Origin: an uncultured Lachnospira sp.
GTDB lineage: Bacteria; Bacillota; Clostridia; Lachnospirales; Lachnospiraceae
Direction: 5' to 3'
NCBI GenBank assembly: GCA_910587485.1
Contig: CAJUKN010000002.1
Span: 120,378 to 184,377, forward strand
Length of the DNA: 64,000 bases
Made by a program: the position numbers and the translations under genes. Below the pieces are notes generated by a model. That model was given only the letters and a program-made list of their open reading frames with translations. It was not told the DNA's origin and did not search any database. The stretch's first letter is position 1. Each line of letters starts with the position of its first letter. Shown piece by piece: positions 54,026-62,215 of this stretch.

Positions 54026-54748
54026 ATGCGTTTATATCCAGCGATAGATATAAAAAATGGTCAGTGTGTCCGTTTAAAAAAAGGACAATTTAATGAAGTT
54101 ACGGTTTATTCAGATAAACCTTATGAGATTGCAAAAGGTTTTGAGGCTGATGGAGCAAAGTTTATACATATAGTAGACCTTGATGGAGCATTAAAGGGAG
54201 AGCGAGTGAATGCAAAAGCAATAGAAGATATTGTAAAAAGTGTTTCCATTCCCGTTCAGTTAGGTGGTGGCATCCGAACGCTTGACAATATAAAAGATGT
54301 GTTGGATTTGGGGGCTTATCGTGTTATTATTGGAACAAAGGCTGTCACAAATCCAGACTTTATCAAAGAGGCAATCAATCAATTTGGTGCAAAACATATC
54401 GTTATTGGCATTGATGCAAAAGATGGATTTGTAGCGGTTGAAGGTTGGGAAAAATTAAGTGATAAAACTGCGTTAAGTTTGGCACTTGCAATGAGAGATA
54501 TAGGGGTTCAGACAATTGTGTATACTGACATTTCAAGAGATGGTATGTTGACAGGACCTAATATTGAACAGACAAAGCTTTTATCAGACCAGACAGGTAT
54601 TGATATTATTGCTTCTGGTGGCATGTCTTGTATGGAAGATTTAAACCATGTATATAAAGCGGGCATACATGGCGCCATTATGGGGAAAGCTCTCTATGAA
54701 AAAAAGATTTGTTTAAAAGATGCCATAGAACAGTTTGAAAGGAATTAA
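54026..54748 (+). CDS. hisA: ProFAR isomerase HisA
   Basis: TIM-barrel Amadori isomerase, 240 aa. The N-terminal catalytic Asp is in YPAIDIKNGQCVRLKKG; QLGGGIRT, the second Asp in YTDISRDGMLTGPN, and ASGGMS are all present. AAAGGAG lies upstream. It is followed 3 nt later by the HisIE fusion. Confidence 0.95.
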   Translation: MRLYPAIDIKNGQCVRLKKGQFNEVTVYSDKPYEIAKGFEADGAKFIHIVDLDGALKGERVNAKAIEDIVKSVSIPVQLGGGIRTLDNIKDVLDLGAYRVIIGTKAVTNPDFIKEAINQFGAKHIVIGIDAKDGFVAVEGWEKLSDKTALSLALAMRDIGVQTIVYTDISRDGMLTGPNIEQTKLLSDQTGIDIIASGGMSCMEDLNHVYKAGIHGAIMGKALYEKKICLKDAIEQFERN

Positions 54749-54751
54749 AAA

Positions 54752-56056
54752 ATGTCTTACAAGAAATTAATACCAACCATTTATCTAAAGGATGCTATTG
54801 CGTATAAAGATTTACAGTGCAGTCAAAAAAATAGTGATGGAAATGTGGTGTCGCTTGCAGTGAATTACAGCAATAATGGTGCTGATGAAATGATTATAAT
54901 GGATATGTCTTATGATGATGCATCCCATGAGGAGGCAATTAGCATTATCCGACAGATTACAAAGTCAATTGATACGCCTGTTCTTGTCGGCGGCAATGTA
55001 AATAGGGTAGAAGATGTTAAAAAATATCTTTATGCGGGGGCAAAAGTTGCTTTGCTAGATGATTTAAGAGAAAGCAATATGCTGATGATGAAGGAAGTTA
55101 CAGACCGATTTGGAAGTGATAAAATTGGTTTGATAAGTCATTCTTTTGATAAAGATATTTATCATATGGCAGTAGACAACAACATTTGTCTTAATATTTT
55201 AAGTCAGAATTGCAGTGCAAGTGTGCAGGATTTTTTAGAAATTCCTACGATTGCTTTTGTAAATGAAAACATTTTGCATGGTTATTTAGATGATGATACA
55301 AGAATATTTAGTGAAATTTTAAAGAAAGAAAATGTATATGGTGTAACCAGTTTTCATTTATCAAAGCCCGACTATGATTTTATGAAAATAAAAGCAAAGC
55401 TTGACGATTTAGGAATTATAATGAATACATTTACAAGTGCAATACCATTTTCGGAATTTAAGTTAAATGGTGATGCTTTGATTCCAGTGATTGTGCAGGA
55501 TTATAAAACTGACGAAGTGTTGATGTTAGCCTATATGAATGAGGAAAGTTATAATACAACGCTGCGTACAGGAAAGATGACATATTTTAGCAGAAGCCGT
55601 AAGGAATTATGGGTAAAAGGATTCACTTCAGGACATTTTCAATATGTTCGTTCCATTAGCATTGACTGTGATAATGATACGCTGCTTGCCAAAGTAAAGC
55701 AGGTGGGTGCAGCCTGTCACACGGGCAATCGAAGCTGTTTTTATCGTGAATTGATGTCAATGGAATATGCACAGACCAATCCATTAAAAGTTTTTAATGA
55801 TGTAATGAATGTGATTGAGGATAGAAAACGTAATCCAAAAGAAGGCTCTTATACCAATTATTTGTTTGATAAAGGAATTGATAAGATACTTAAAAAGTGT
55901 GGTGAGGAGGCAACTGAAATTATTATTGCTGCCAAAAATCCAGACCCAGAAGAAATCAAATATGAAATATCGGATTTTTTGTATCACATTATGGTATTGA
56001 TGGTGCTGCGTGATGTAACTTGGGAAGATATTGTAAAAGAACTTGCCAATAGATAA
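54752..56056 (+). CDS. hisIE: HisIE with an N-terminal HisF-like pseudo-domain
   Basis: 434 aa in three parts. Residues 1-225 look like a HisF TIM barrel (SLAVNYSNNGADEMIIMDM, VLVGGNVNRVEDVKKYLYAGA), but the catalytic CLDV is replaced by TIYL. Residues 230-325 are the phosphoribosyl-AMP cyclohydrolase HisI (YFSRSRKELWVKGFTSGHFQ, DCDNDTLLAKVKQVGAACH, TGNRSCF). Residues about 340-434 are the phosphoribosyl-ATP pyrophosphatase HisE (SYTNYLFDKGIDKILKKCGE, EATEIIIAAK). HisI and HisE look active; the HisF-like part does not. Confidence 0.9.
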   Translation: MSYKKLIPTIYLKDAIAYKDLQCSQKNSDGNVVSLAVNYSNNGADEMIIMDMSYDDASHEEAISIIRQITKSIDTPVLVGGNVNRVEDVKKYLYAGAKVALLDDLRESNMLMMKEVTDRFGSDKIGLISHSFDKDIYHMAVDNNICLNILSQNCSASVQDFLEIPTIAFVNENILHGYLDDDTRIFSEILKKENVYGVTSFHLSKPDYDFMKIKAKLDDLGIIMNTFTSAIPFSEFKLNGDALIPVIVQDYKTDEVLMLAYMNEESYNTTLRTGKMTYFSRSRKELWVKGFTSGHFQYVRSISIDCDNDTLLAKVKQVGAACHTGNRSCFYRELMSMEYAQTNPLKVFNDVMNVIEDRKRNPKEGSYTNYLFDKGIDKILKKCGEEATEIIIAAKNPDPEEIKYEISDFLYHIMVLMVLRDVTWEDIVKELANR

Positions 56057-56091
56057 TATAATAACCACAGCATAGAAATGGGGATAAAATT

Positions 56092-57324
56092 GTGAAGTAT
56101 ATTATTACGCATATGGATAATTATTTTGTATCTGCACAGTATGAAAATGATGTTTGTATTGCTCTAAATTCGTATAAAAAAAAGAATATCAATCATGTTG
56201 ATATTGCAATGGGAAATATCTATATTGGGCGAGTTGAAAATGTAGTGAAAAATATTAATTGTGCATTTATTGAGATTCAAAAAGGTATAAAGTGTTATTA
56301 TTCATTGGATGATAATAAAAAACATATTTTCTTGAGAAAAGAAAATGATGGTCGTGTCAATCAAGGAGATGCGCTTTTAGTTCAAGTGTGTAAAGAGCCA
56401 TTAAAAACGAAGCTGGCTACAGTGACAGGAAAGATAGAACTGGCGGGCAGATATTTGGTACTGTCAACCGATGTGAATGGTGTTTATATATCGTTAAAAA
56501 CAAAATCAGATATTTACTATAAACAATTAAAAGATAGATTGATTGCTTTTCTTGACAGCCAATCAAAAGAGTTTACAAATATTACAGATTATGGTTTTAT
56601 TCTTCGTTCTAATAGCATATATGCACAAGAAGAGGATATTTTAAACGAGGCAAACAAACTGATAGAAAATTTTTATGAAATTCTCAAAAATGGTATATAT
56701 GGCAAGTTTTGTACTTGCCTTTACCAGTCTGTGCCTTCTTACATTCAAGAAATCCAAGATATATCCAATGAACATTTAGAAGAAATCATTACTGATGATA
56801 TGCAGGTAGCAGAACAATTAAAACAATCGCTTACAGGAAAAGATGTTGAAAAAATAAGATGGTATCAAGATGATATGCTTCCATTATATAAATTATATGA
56901 TGTTGAAAAACAATTAAAAAAAGCATTATCGCCAAAAGTTTGGTTAAAATGCGGGGGATTTATTGTAATACAACAGACGGAAGCATTAGTGTCTATTGAT
57001 GTCAATTCTGCAAAATGTGTATCAAAAAAACGTGGGGAGCAGGCATTAGAAAATACGTATTTTAAGGTGAATATGGAAGCTGCTGCTGAAATTGCAATAC
57101 AGCTTCGCCTTCGCAATATTTCAGGAATTATTATTGTCGATTTTATTAATATGAAAGAAAACGAACATTACAACCAACTAATTGCTGTTTTAAAAGAGTA
57201 TTTTAAAAAAGATAAAGTAATGACAACATTTGTAGATATCACAAGACTTGGCTTGGTAGAGATTACAAGGAAAAGAGTAGGAAAAACATTGAAAGAAGTT
57301 TATGAGGATTATCGTATTGAGTGA
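56092..57324 (+). CDS. rng: RNase E/G family ribonuclease
   Basis: 410 aa. An N-terminal S1-type region (MGNIYIGRVENVVKNINCAFIEI) is followed by the catalytic core. The two catalytic Asp residues are in LVSIDVNSAKC and in IIIVDFINM. The protein ends at TRKRVGKTLKEVYEDYRIE, so the CPxC zinc-link of E. coli RNase E/G is missing. Start GTG 56092 follows AATGGGG. It overlaps the PAP2 gene by 23 nt. It may act in rRNA maturation and mRNA decay. Confidence 0.9.
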   Translation: MKYIITHMDNYFVSAQYENDVCIALNSYKKKNINHVDIAMGNIYIGRVENVVKNINCAFIEIQKGIKCYYSLDDNKKHIFLRKENDGRVNQGDALLVQVCKEPLKTKLATVTGKIELAGRYLVLSTDVNGVYISLKTKSDIYYKQLKDRLIAFLDSQSKEFTNITDYGFILRSNSIYAQEEDILNEANKLIENFYEILKNGIYGKFCTCLYQSVPSYIQEIQDISNEHLEEIITDDMQVAEQLKQSLTGKDVEKIRWYQDDMLPLYKLYDVEKQLKKALSPKVWLKCGGFIVIQQTEALVSIDVNSAKCVSKKRGEQALENTYFKVNMEAAAEIAIQLRLRNISGIIIVDFINMKENEHYNQLIAVLKEYFKKDKVMTTFVDITRLGLVEITRKRVGKTLKEVYEDYRIE

Positions 57325-57829
57325 TAAAAAATATTCGTATGAAGATTTTTATAATAAAATTAGCTTTCCTATAAAAAAATCACCATTAAAATATAAAATC
57401 TTTTTATTTATCTATCGCTATTTGGTTTATTTTACCATTATCATTTATATGGCATTGTTGATATATTGTCTCGTTAGAGGCGCATATTATCAATTTTTTA
57501 ACGCTGTTTTGACACCTGCTATAACATTTATCGTAGTAACAATTATACGGCGGCTTATCAATGCGCCTCGCCCTTATAAGGTTTATTCGATTGAGCCTTT
57601 AATAGCAAAAAAGAAAGATGGTGAGTCTTTTCCAAGCAGACATACATTGTCTATTACGATTATTGCAATGACAGGATTGTATATTTGGTGGCCTGTGGGT
57701 GTAGTTTTATGGATAATGTCTGTCTGTATGGGAATTTCAAGAGTGGTTGCTGGTGTACATTTTCCAAAAGATGTACTGGCAGCAGGTATCATTAGTATTG
57801 TAGCTGGAATGGGTATGTTTTTTTGGTAG
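57302..57829 (+). CDS. PAP2 family membrane phosphatase
   Basis: 175 aa with about five membrane helices. The three phosphatase motifs are seen: RRLINAPRPY, SFPSRHTLS and SRVVAGVHFPKDV, with catalytic histidines in the last two. Likely substrates are undecaprenyl pyrophosphate or other lipid phosphates. The start lies inside the end of the RNase gene. Confidence 0.88.
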   Translation: MRIIVLSDKKYSYEDFYNKISFPIKKSPLKYKIFLFIYRYLVYFTIIIYMALLIYCLVRGAYYQFFNAVLTPAITFIVVTIIRRLINAPRPYKVYSIEPLIAKKKDGESFPSRHTLSITIIAMTGLYIWWPVGVVLWIMSVCMGISRVVAGVHFPKDVLAAGIISIVAGMGMFFW

Positions 57830-57846
57830 AAAGGCATGGGATTATT

Positions 57847-59205
57847 ATGGAAAAAAACAAAATAAAACTTGCTTATATTGGTGGTGGTTCTAAAATGTGG
57901 GCAAGAGTGTTTATGAATGATTTGGCACTGTGTAAAGATATGACAGGAGAAATTGGTTTGTATGATATTGACATAGAGGCTGCCAATCGAAATAAATGTA
58001 TTGGTGAATATATCAATCAGTCGCCAGAAACTTGTACAAAATGGAATTATGTGGTGTATGAAAGTTTAGAATTATGTCTTTTAGATGCTGATTTTGTTGT
58101 TATATCCATTTTGCCGGGTACATTTGAAGATATGAGAGTAGATGTTCATATGCCCGAAAAGTATGGTATTTATCAAAGTGTAGGCGATACAGCAGGACCG
58201 GGTGGCGTTATGCGCGCTGTTCGTACCGTTCCTATTTTTGAAACATTTGCTTATGCTATCAAAAATATATGTCCAAAGGCATGGGTTATTAATTTTACCA
58301 ATCCAATGAGTATATGTACGAAAACACTATATGATATCTTTCCGGAAATCAAAGCCTTTGGTTGCTGCCATGAGGTTTTTCATACACAAGATTTTTTATG
58401 TGATATTTTAAAAGAACATACAGGAATTTGTGCAAAGCGAAAAGATATTTATACAGAAGTTGCAGGAATCAATCATTTTACTTGGATTAGCAGCGCAAAA
58501 TATCAAGATATTGAAATTATGGATTTTTTGCCAGAATATATAGAGAAGCATTATGAGGAAGGGCATTATGAGCATGGTCCTGCCAACCAATATCAAACAG
58601 ATTGTTTTGCTTATGCCAATAGAGTAAAAATGGATATGTATAAGCGTTATGGTGTTTTGGGAGCAGCAGGAGACAGGCATTTAGCAGAATTTATGAATGC
58701 TTCATGGTATTTAAAAAATCCCAAGCAGGTAGAAGCATGGAAATTTGCGTTGACTACAGTTGATTTTAGAATTTATCAAATGAATGAAAAAATCAAAGAG
58801 TCTAAAGAAATGGCAGATGGGATTTTTCCTGTAAAGGTACAAAAATCCGATGAGGAAGCAGTCGATTTAATGCGTGCAGTACTTGGACTTACAAGTACAA
58901 TAAGCAATGTAAATATTATAAACAAAGGGCAAATTGATTGGCTGCCAAAAGGAAGTATTGTAGAATCCAATGCAATATTTACAAATAATAATGTCAATCC
59001 AATTATGACAAAGCCGCTTCCAAAAAGTGTACAGGTGCTTGTTAAACGCTGTTGTGACAATGTTGATGTGTTGTATGAGGGAATTAAAAATAGAGATATG
59101 GATATGGTATTTGCAGCGTTTATTAATCAGCCGCTCTGTTCATGTTTGACAATAAATGAGAGTAGAACACTGTTTGAGGAAATGCTTGCGCATACAAAAC
59201 ATTGA
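57847..59205 (+). CDS. Glycoside hydrolase family 4 enzyme
   Basis: 452 aa, NAD- and metal-dependent alpha-glycosidase fold. The NAD loop is LAYIGGGSKMWARVF; the sequence VGDTAGPGGVMRAVR is near 113; the substrate/metal site includes NFTNPMSICT, CCHEVFH and VAGINHFTWI. The family also acts on alpha-galactosides, alpha-glucosides and galacturonides; the CCHEVFH type fits the MelA/alpha-galacturonidase branch, but the substrate is not certain. No transporter lies beside it. A ribosome site GAAAGG is 12 nt from ATG 57847. Confidence 0.88.
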   Translation: MEKNKIKLAYIGGGSKMWARVFMNDLALCKDMTGEIGLYDIDIEAANRNKCIGEYINQSPETCTKWNYVVYESLELCLLDADFVVISILPGTFEDMRVDVHMPEKYGIYQSVGDTAGPGGVMRAVRTVPIFETFAYAIKNICPKAWVINFTNPMSICTKTLYDIFPEIKAFGCCHEVFHTQDFLCDILKEHTGICAKRKDIYTEVAGINHFTWISSAKYQDIEIMDFLPEYIEKHYEEGHYEHGPANQYQTDCFAYANRVKMDMYKRYGVLGAAGDRHLAEFMNASWYLKNPKQVEAWKFALTTVDFRIYQMNEKIKESKEMADGIFPVKVQKSDEEAVDLMRAVLGLTSTISNVNIINKGQIDWLPKGSIVESNAIFTNNNVNPIMTKPLPKSVQVLVKRCCDNVDVLYEGIKNRDMDMVFAAFINQPLCSCLTINESRTLFEEMLAHTKH

Positions 59206-59226
59206 TTTATTTTGGAATTTTTATTG

Positions 59227-59254
59227 TTGCCCTTGTAAGTTTGTGTGATACAAT
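59227..59254 (+). promoter_or_regulatory. Candidate promoter of the small RNA
   Basis: TTGCCC (59227-59232) and TACAAT (59249-59254) are spaced by 16 nt, with a TG before the -10. Confidence 0.5.
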
Positions 59255-59260
59255 CTTTAA

Positions 59261-59366
59261 GAAAAAAATAGCTGCCAACTACCGTAAATAGTTGACGACG
59301 GATGCTGTAATGTGTTCAGTAATTAACTTTAGAGGGGAGAGCCGCTTTGTGGCTTTCCCTTTTTTG
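59261..59366 (+). ncRNA. Candidate small non-coding RNA of about 105 nt
   Basis: A promoter ends at 59254 and an intrinsic terminator ends at 59365; between them there is no ORF with a ribosome site. A 5' hairpin CAACTA/TAGTTG (59276-59294) is followed by ACGACGG, which could pair with CCGT in the hairpin loop. A terminator stem closes the RNA. I could not match it to a known riboswitch. It may also be the leader or trailer of the GH4 gene. Confidence 0.45.
59333..59365 (+). terminator. Terminator downstream of the GH4 gene/candidate sRNA
   Basis: GGGGAGAGCC (59334-59343) and GGCTTTCCCT (59351-59360) form a stem with one G-U and a GCTTTGT loop, followed by TTTTT. Confidence 0.87.
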
Positions 59367-59370
59367 TATA

Positions 59371-59398
59371 TTGACTCTATGATTTTTGATAATATAAT
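59371..59398 (+). promoter_or_regulatory. Promoter reading toward the oxidoreductase fusion
   Basis: TTGACT (59371-59376) and TATAAT (59393-59398) are spaced by 16 nt. The next 370 nt hold no gene; one decayed AAGGAGGATGACATAA near 59628 looks like a ribosome site followed by an immediate stop. Confidence 0.7.
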
Positions 59399-59765
59399 TT
59401 AAGAAAAAAATAAATATTTCACCATTCAGTAAAAATATTAAAATCAATTTTTTGCTCTTTTTTATTAATTCTATAACAGAAAATCTTTTTATAAGCCCTG
59501 TAATATTTATAACATCTTGCGGGAATGGCTTAAAATCAAGGTTTTGCGCTTATCCTTTTATATCATGCCATATCTTTGTATAAGTTGGTTTTGTAAGACG
59601 AAGTACTATTTTGGCATTCCAAATTTAAGGAGGATGACATAAAAACAAACGAAGTTTACCAGAAATAATATAGCAATAAAACTGTAATATATAGTAAATA
59701 TTCTAATAATTTAAAGGAAAATAAAGAAAAATTGCTTTATAGTTTATGAAAAGGAAATCTAAAAG

Positions 59766-59885
59766 ATGGTAATGCTCATGGAAGAACTAACAGTAATAAT
59801 TAAGGAATTGGAAGCTATTGAAAACGAATTGCAGTTTGAACATTTTGATTCAAATGCTGCTATGAGAATTGGGATTGTCCTTTAA
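59766..59885 (+). pseudogene. Remnant of a UPF0303/heme-degrading domain gene
   Basis: A 39-codon ORF encodes MEELTVIIKELEAIENELQ, then FEHFDSNAAMRIGIVL and a stop. This resembles the N-terminus of UPF0303 (HbpS/YBR137-like) proteins, normally about 150 aa, which continue with a longer helix and a DI-R-N motif not found here. It stops 30 nt before the oxidoreductase start. The family call rests on pattern memory only. Confidence 0.45.
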
Positions 59886-59915
59886 TATGGAAGTGTCTGC
59901 AAAATGGAGGTTTGT

Positions 59916-61682
59916 ATGAAAGTTGGAATTATAGGTATGGGTAATATGGGAAGCAAGTATGCCCAGTTGATATCCAGAGGTGAGATAGTCGGAATGGAAT
60001 TATCAGCTATTACAAGAGTGTCACAGGAAAGATGGGACAGAATAAAGGATTATGTGAGTGCAGATTTGCATAGATTTAATTCTGATGATGATATGTTTAA
60101 TGCTGTCGATAAAGGAGTGTTAAAGCTGGATGCTGTTATTATTGTAACACCACATTATTCGCATGAGACTTTAGCAATCAAAGCATTTGAAAGAGGCATA
60201 AGTGTGTTGTGTGACAAACCAGCAGGAGTGTATTCTAAGCAGGCACGTAATATGCTGGATGCGTATAATACTATGAAGAAGGATAATCTGGATATCTTGT
60301 ATGGTTATATATTTCATCAGAGAACATTTCCGATATACAAAAAGATGAAACAGATAGTTGATAGTGGCGAATATGGAAAGATAAAACGGGTAAATTGGGT
60401 GGTTACAGACTGGTATCGCTCGAATGCCTACTATGAGTCAGGGAGTTGGAGAGCAACATGGAAGTATGATGGTGGAGGAACTCTGCTGAATCAATGTCCA
60501 CACAATCTTGACCTGCTTGCATGGATATGTGGTGAACCTGAGAGCGTGACTGGGTTCTGTAGAGAGGGGCAGTATCATTCTATAGAGGTGGAGGATGAAG
60601 TAACTGCTTATCTTGAATGGAAAAATGGAGCGAGTGGAGTATTTATCGCATCGACAGGAGAGGCACCAGGAGTGAACAGGCTGGAGATTAGTCTGGATAA
60701 TGCGCTGCTTGTGTGTGAGAACGGTCAGTTAAGGATAGCAGTGCTTGACAGACCTGAGATTGAGTATAGAAATGGAACAGGAGATTTATTTGCCAAGCCG
60801 TCCTATAAATGGCATGATATAGAAGTTGAAGCGTCAGACAAGGCGTACAATAAGGTGTTGGAGAGCTTTGCGAGAGGCGAGATGGTGGCAGCAGGAGAGG
60901 AAGCTATAAATAGTCTTTATATCTCCAATGCAATATATCTATCATCATGGGAGCATCGCAGAGTGAAGATACCAAAGTTAGGAACTGCGTATGAGAAGCA
61001 GTTTGAGCAGGAATTTGAGATGGGACTTAGCAGGAAGTTGGCAAAGAATTATAACAAGTTGGCAGGGGACATCTCTCATGCAGAGATTATAAGGCTCGTT
61101 CTGGGCGCATGCAGTACAAACTGTTATATTGTTTATAATAAGTCATCCCAAAACTGTTTTATAATAGACCCAGCAGATGAGGCGGATAAGATAATAGATG
61201 CTATAGAGGTAAATGGTTTGAAACCTCAGTATATCATAATAACACATGGACACACAGATCATATACTGGCGATGAGAGAGTTGGTGGACAAGTATAGCAT
61301 ACCAGTTATGATTAGTCGGATAGATGCATGGAGACTGTTGGATGAGAGGCTTATTAATGAGCGTCCGTATGTCACAGAGCCATATAAACCAGTTAGAGCT
61401 TCGGTGCTTCTTAGTGAGGGCGATGAAATCTGGCTTGACGATATCCGTTTTCAGATAATGATACTTCCGGGACATACGCCAGGTTCTATGGCTATCGTTG
61501 GAGATGGTATTATATTTACAGGAGATACGCTGATGGAAGGCAGATGTGGCAAGACAAGTCTTTTAGGTGGAGATGAACAGGCATTAGCAGAGTCTGTGCA
61601 GCGGCTGAAGGATATGCCTGAAGACTATACTATATATCCGGGACATCGTGAAATTACTATGCTGAGGGAGTGTGGGATATAG
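59916..61682 (+). CDS. Gfo/Idh/MocA oxidoreductase fused to a metallo-beta-lactamase-fold hydrolase
   Basis: 588 aa in two domains. Residues 1-380 are a Gfo/Idh/MocA oxidoreductase: NAD loop VGIIGMGNMGSKYAQL, EKP-equivalent CDKPAG (near 96), the substrate-site stretch DGGGTLLNQCPHNLDLLAW, and a C-terminal beta-sheet domain. Residues 395-588 are a glyoxalase II-like MBL hydrolase: ITHGHTDHI (metal ligands), LPGHTPGSM, FTGDTLMEG and YPGHRE. GGAGG supports ATG 59916. Its G+C content and CTG use look higher than in neighbours, suggesting transfer. Substrates are unknown. Confidence 0.85.
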   Translation: MKVGIIGMGNMGSKYAQLISRGEIVGMELSAITRVSQERWDRIKDYVSADLHRFNSDDDMFNAVDKGVLKLDAVIIVTPHYSHETLAIKAFERGISVLCDKPAGVYSKQARNMLDAYNTMKKDNLDILYGYIFHQRTFPIYKKMKQIVDSGEYGKIKRVNWVVTDWYRSNAYYESGSWRATWKYDGGGTLLNQCPHNLDLLAWICGEPESVTGFCREGQYHSIEVEDEVTAYLEWKNGASGVFIASTGEAPGVNRLEISLDNALLVCENGQLRIAVLDRPEIEYRNGTGDLFAKPSYKWHDIEVEASDKAYNKVLESFARGEMVAAGEEAINSLYISNAIYLSSWEHRRVKIPKLGTAYEKQFEQEFEMGLSRKLAKNYNKLAGDISHAEIIRLVLGACSTNCYIVYNKSSQNCFIIDPADEADKIIDAIEVNGLKPQYIIITHGHTDHILAMRELVDKYSIPVMISRIDAWRLLDERLINERPYVTEPYKPVRASVLLSEGDEIWLDDIRFQIMILPGHTPGSMAIVGDGIIFTGDTLMEGRCGKTSLLGGDEQALAESVQRLKDMPEDYTIYPGHREITMLRECGI

Positions 61683-61781
61683 AATAAAACAATCATCACT
61701 TTCAGCAAATGCAGGTGGTTTGAGTACTGAGATTTAGGTACTATTCACCCAAAAAGCATCATAAAAACAGAAAATAAAAGA

Positions 61782-61834
61782 AACGTCGAGAACATGCAAA
61801 AATGTAGCATTTATGCAGATTCTCGGCGTTTTTT
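61782..61834 (+). terminator. Terminator after the fusion gene
   Basis: AACGTCGAGAA (61782-61792) and TTCTCGGCGTT (61820-61830) form an 11-bp stem (one G-U), with an inner TGCA/TGCA pairing, and TTTT follows. It joins directly to repeat R7. Confidence 0.9.
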
Positions 61835-61836
61835 AA

Positions 61837-61960
61837 TCTCATCAAGAATCTTTTACTTCAATGTCGCACAGGCATAAGTGATGGGTGAGGACTTGCGTTG
61901 TGATAGCAGCTAGATGGTTTGAGTAAGTAGCGTAGCAGATTGCGAATATCCGCTTTGACT
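61837..61960 (+). repeat. Dispersed repeat R7 (full variant A)
   Basis: 124 nt: TCTCATCAAG, the TTCAATGTCGC segment, GGCATAAGTGATGGGTGAGG, ACTTGCGTTGTGATAGCAGC, TAGATGGTTTGAGTAAGTAG, and the right-end hairpin to CTTTGACT. About 85-90% identical by eye to R8, 384 nt away in the same orientation. Confidence 0.9.
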
Positions 61961-62036
61961 CCCTCAATCAACCTAAAATCAGCTTGTACGAGAGAGAAAA
62001 AAATCTACTATTTTTTATAGATTTTGTTGGAAATGG

Positions 62037-62065
62037 TTGACAAACAAATGTTCGTATTATATAAT
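62037..62065 (+). promoter_or_regulatory. Perfect consensus promoter with a LexA-box-like site
   Basis: TTGACA (62037-62042) and TATAAT (62060-62065) are separated by exactly 17 nt. The spacer region contains CAAACAAATGTTCG (62041-62054), one mismatch from the Gram-positive LexA consensus CGAAC-N4-GTTCG. The promoter reads through element C and repeat R8 toward the gene at 62388. SOS control is inference. Confidence 0.65.
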
Positions 62066-62166
62066 AACACAAACAGACAAAGAAATACGTATGTGATTGT
62101 TCGTTAAGTCTATTTGTGGCGATGCTGCAAATAAATTTTTTAACGTAAAATTGGTTTGCAAAGCAT

Positions 62167-62206
62167 TTGTGTCTATGCGTTGCTGGACACAAAATTACTA
62201 AAAAAT
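62167..62206 (+). repeat. Short element C, copy 2
   Basis: A TTGTGTC...GACACAA stem with a 12-nt loop is followed by AATTACTAAAA. Compared with copy 1 (31841) the last stem pair is C-G instead of T-A, a compensatory change. It lies 15 nt before R8. Confidence 0.6.
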
Positions 62207-62215
62207 GTATAAGAT

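Noticed and set aside
59276..59301. H-type pseudoknot in the candidate sRNA
   Set aside because: CCGT/ACGG can pair with the hairpin loop, but the connecting loops (0 and 3 nt) are too short to span the stems together; kept only as alternative pairing.
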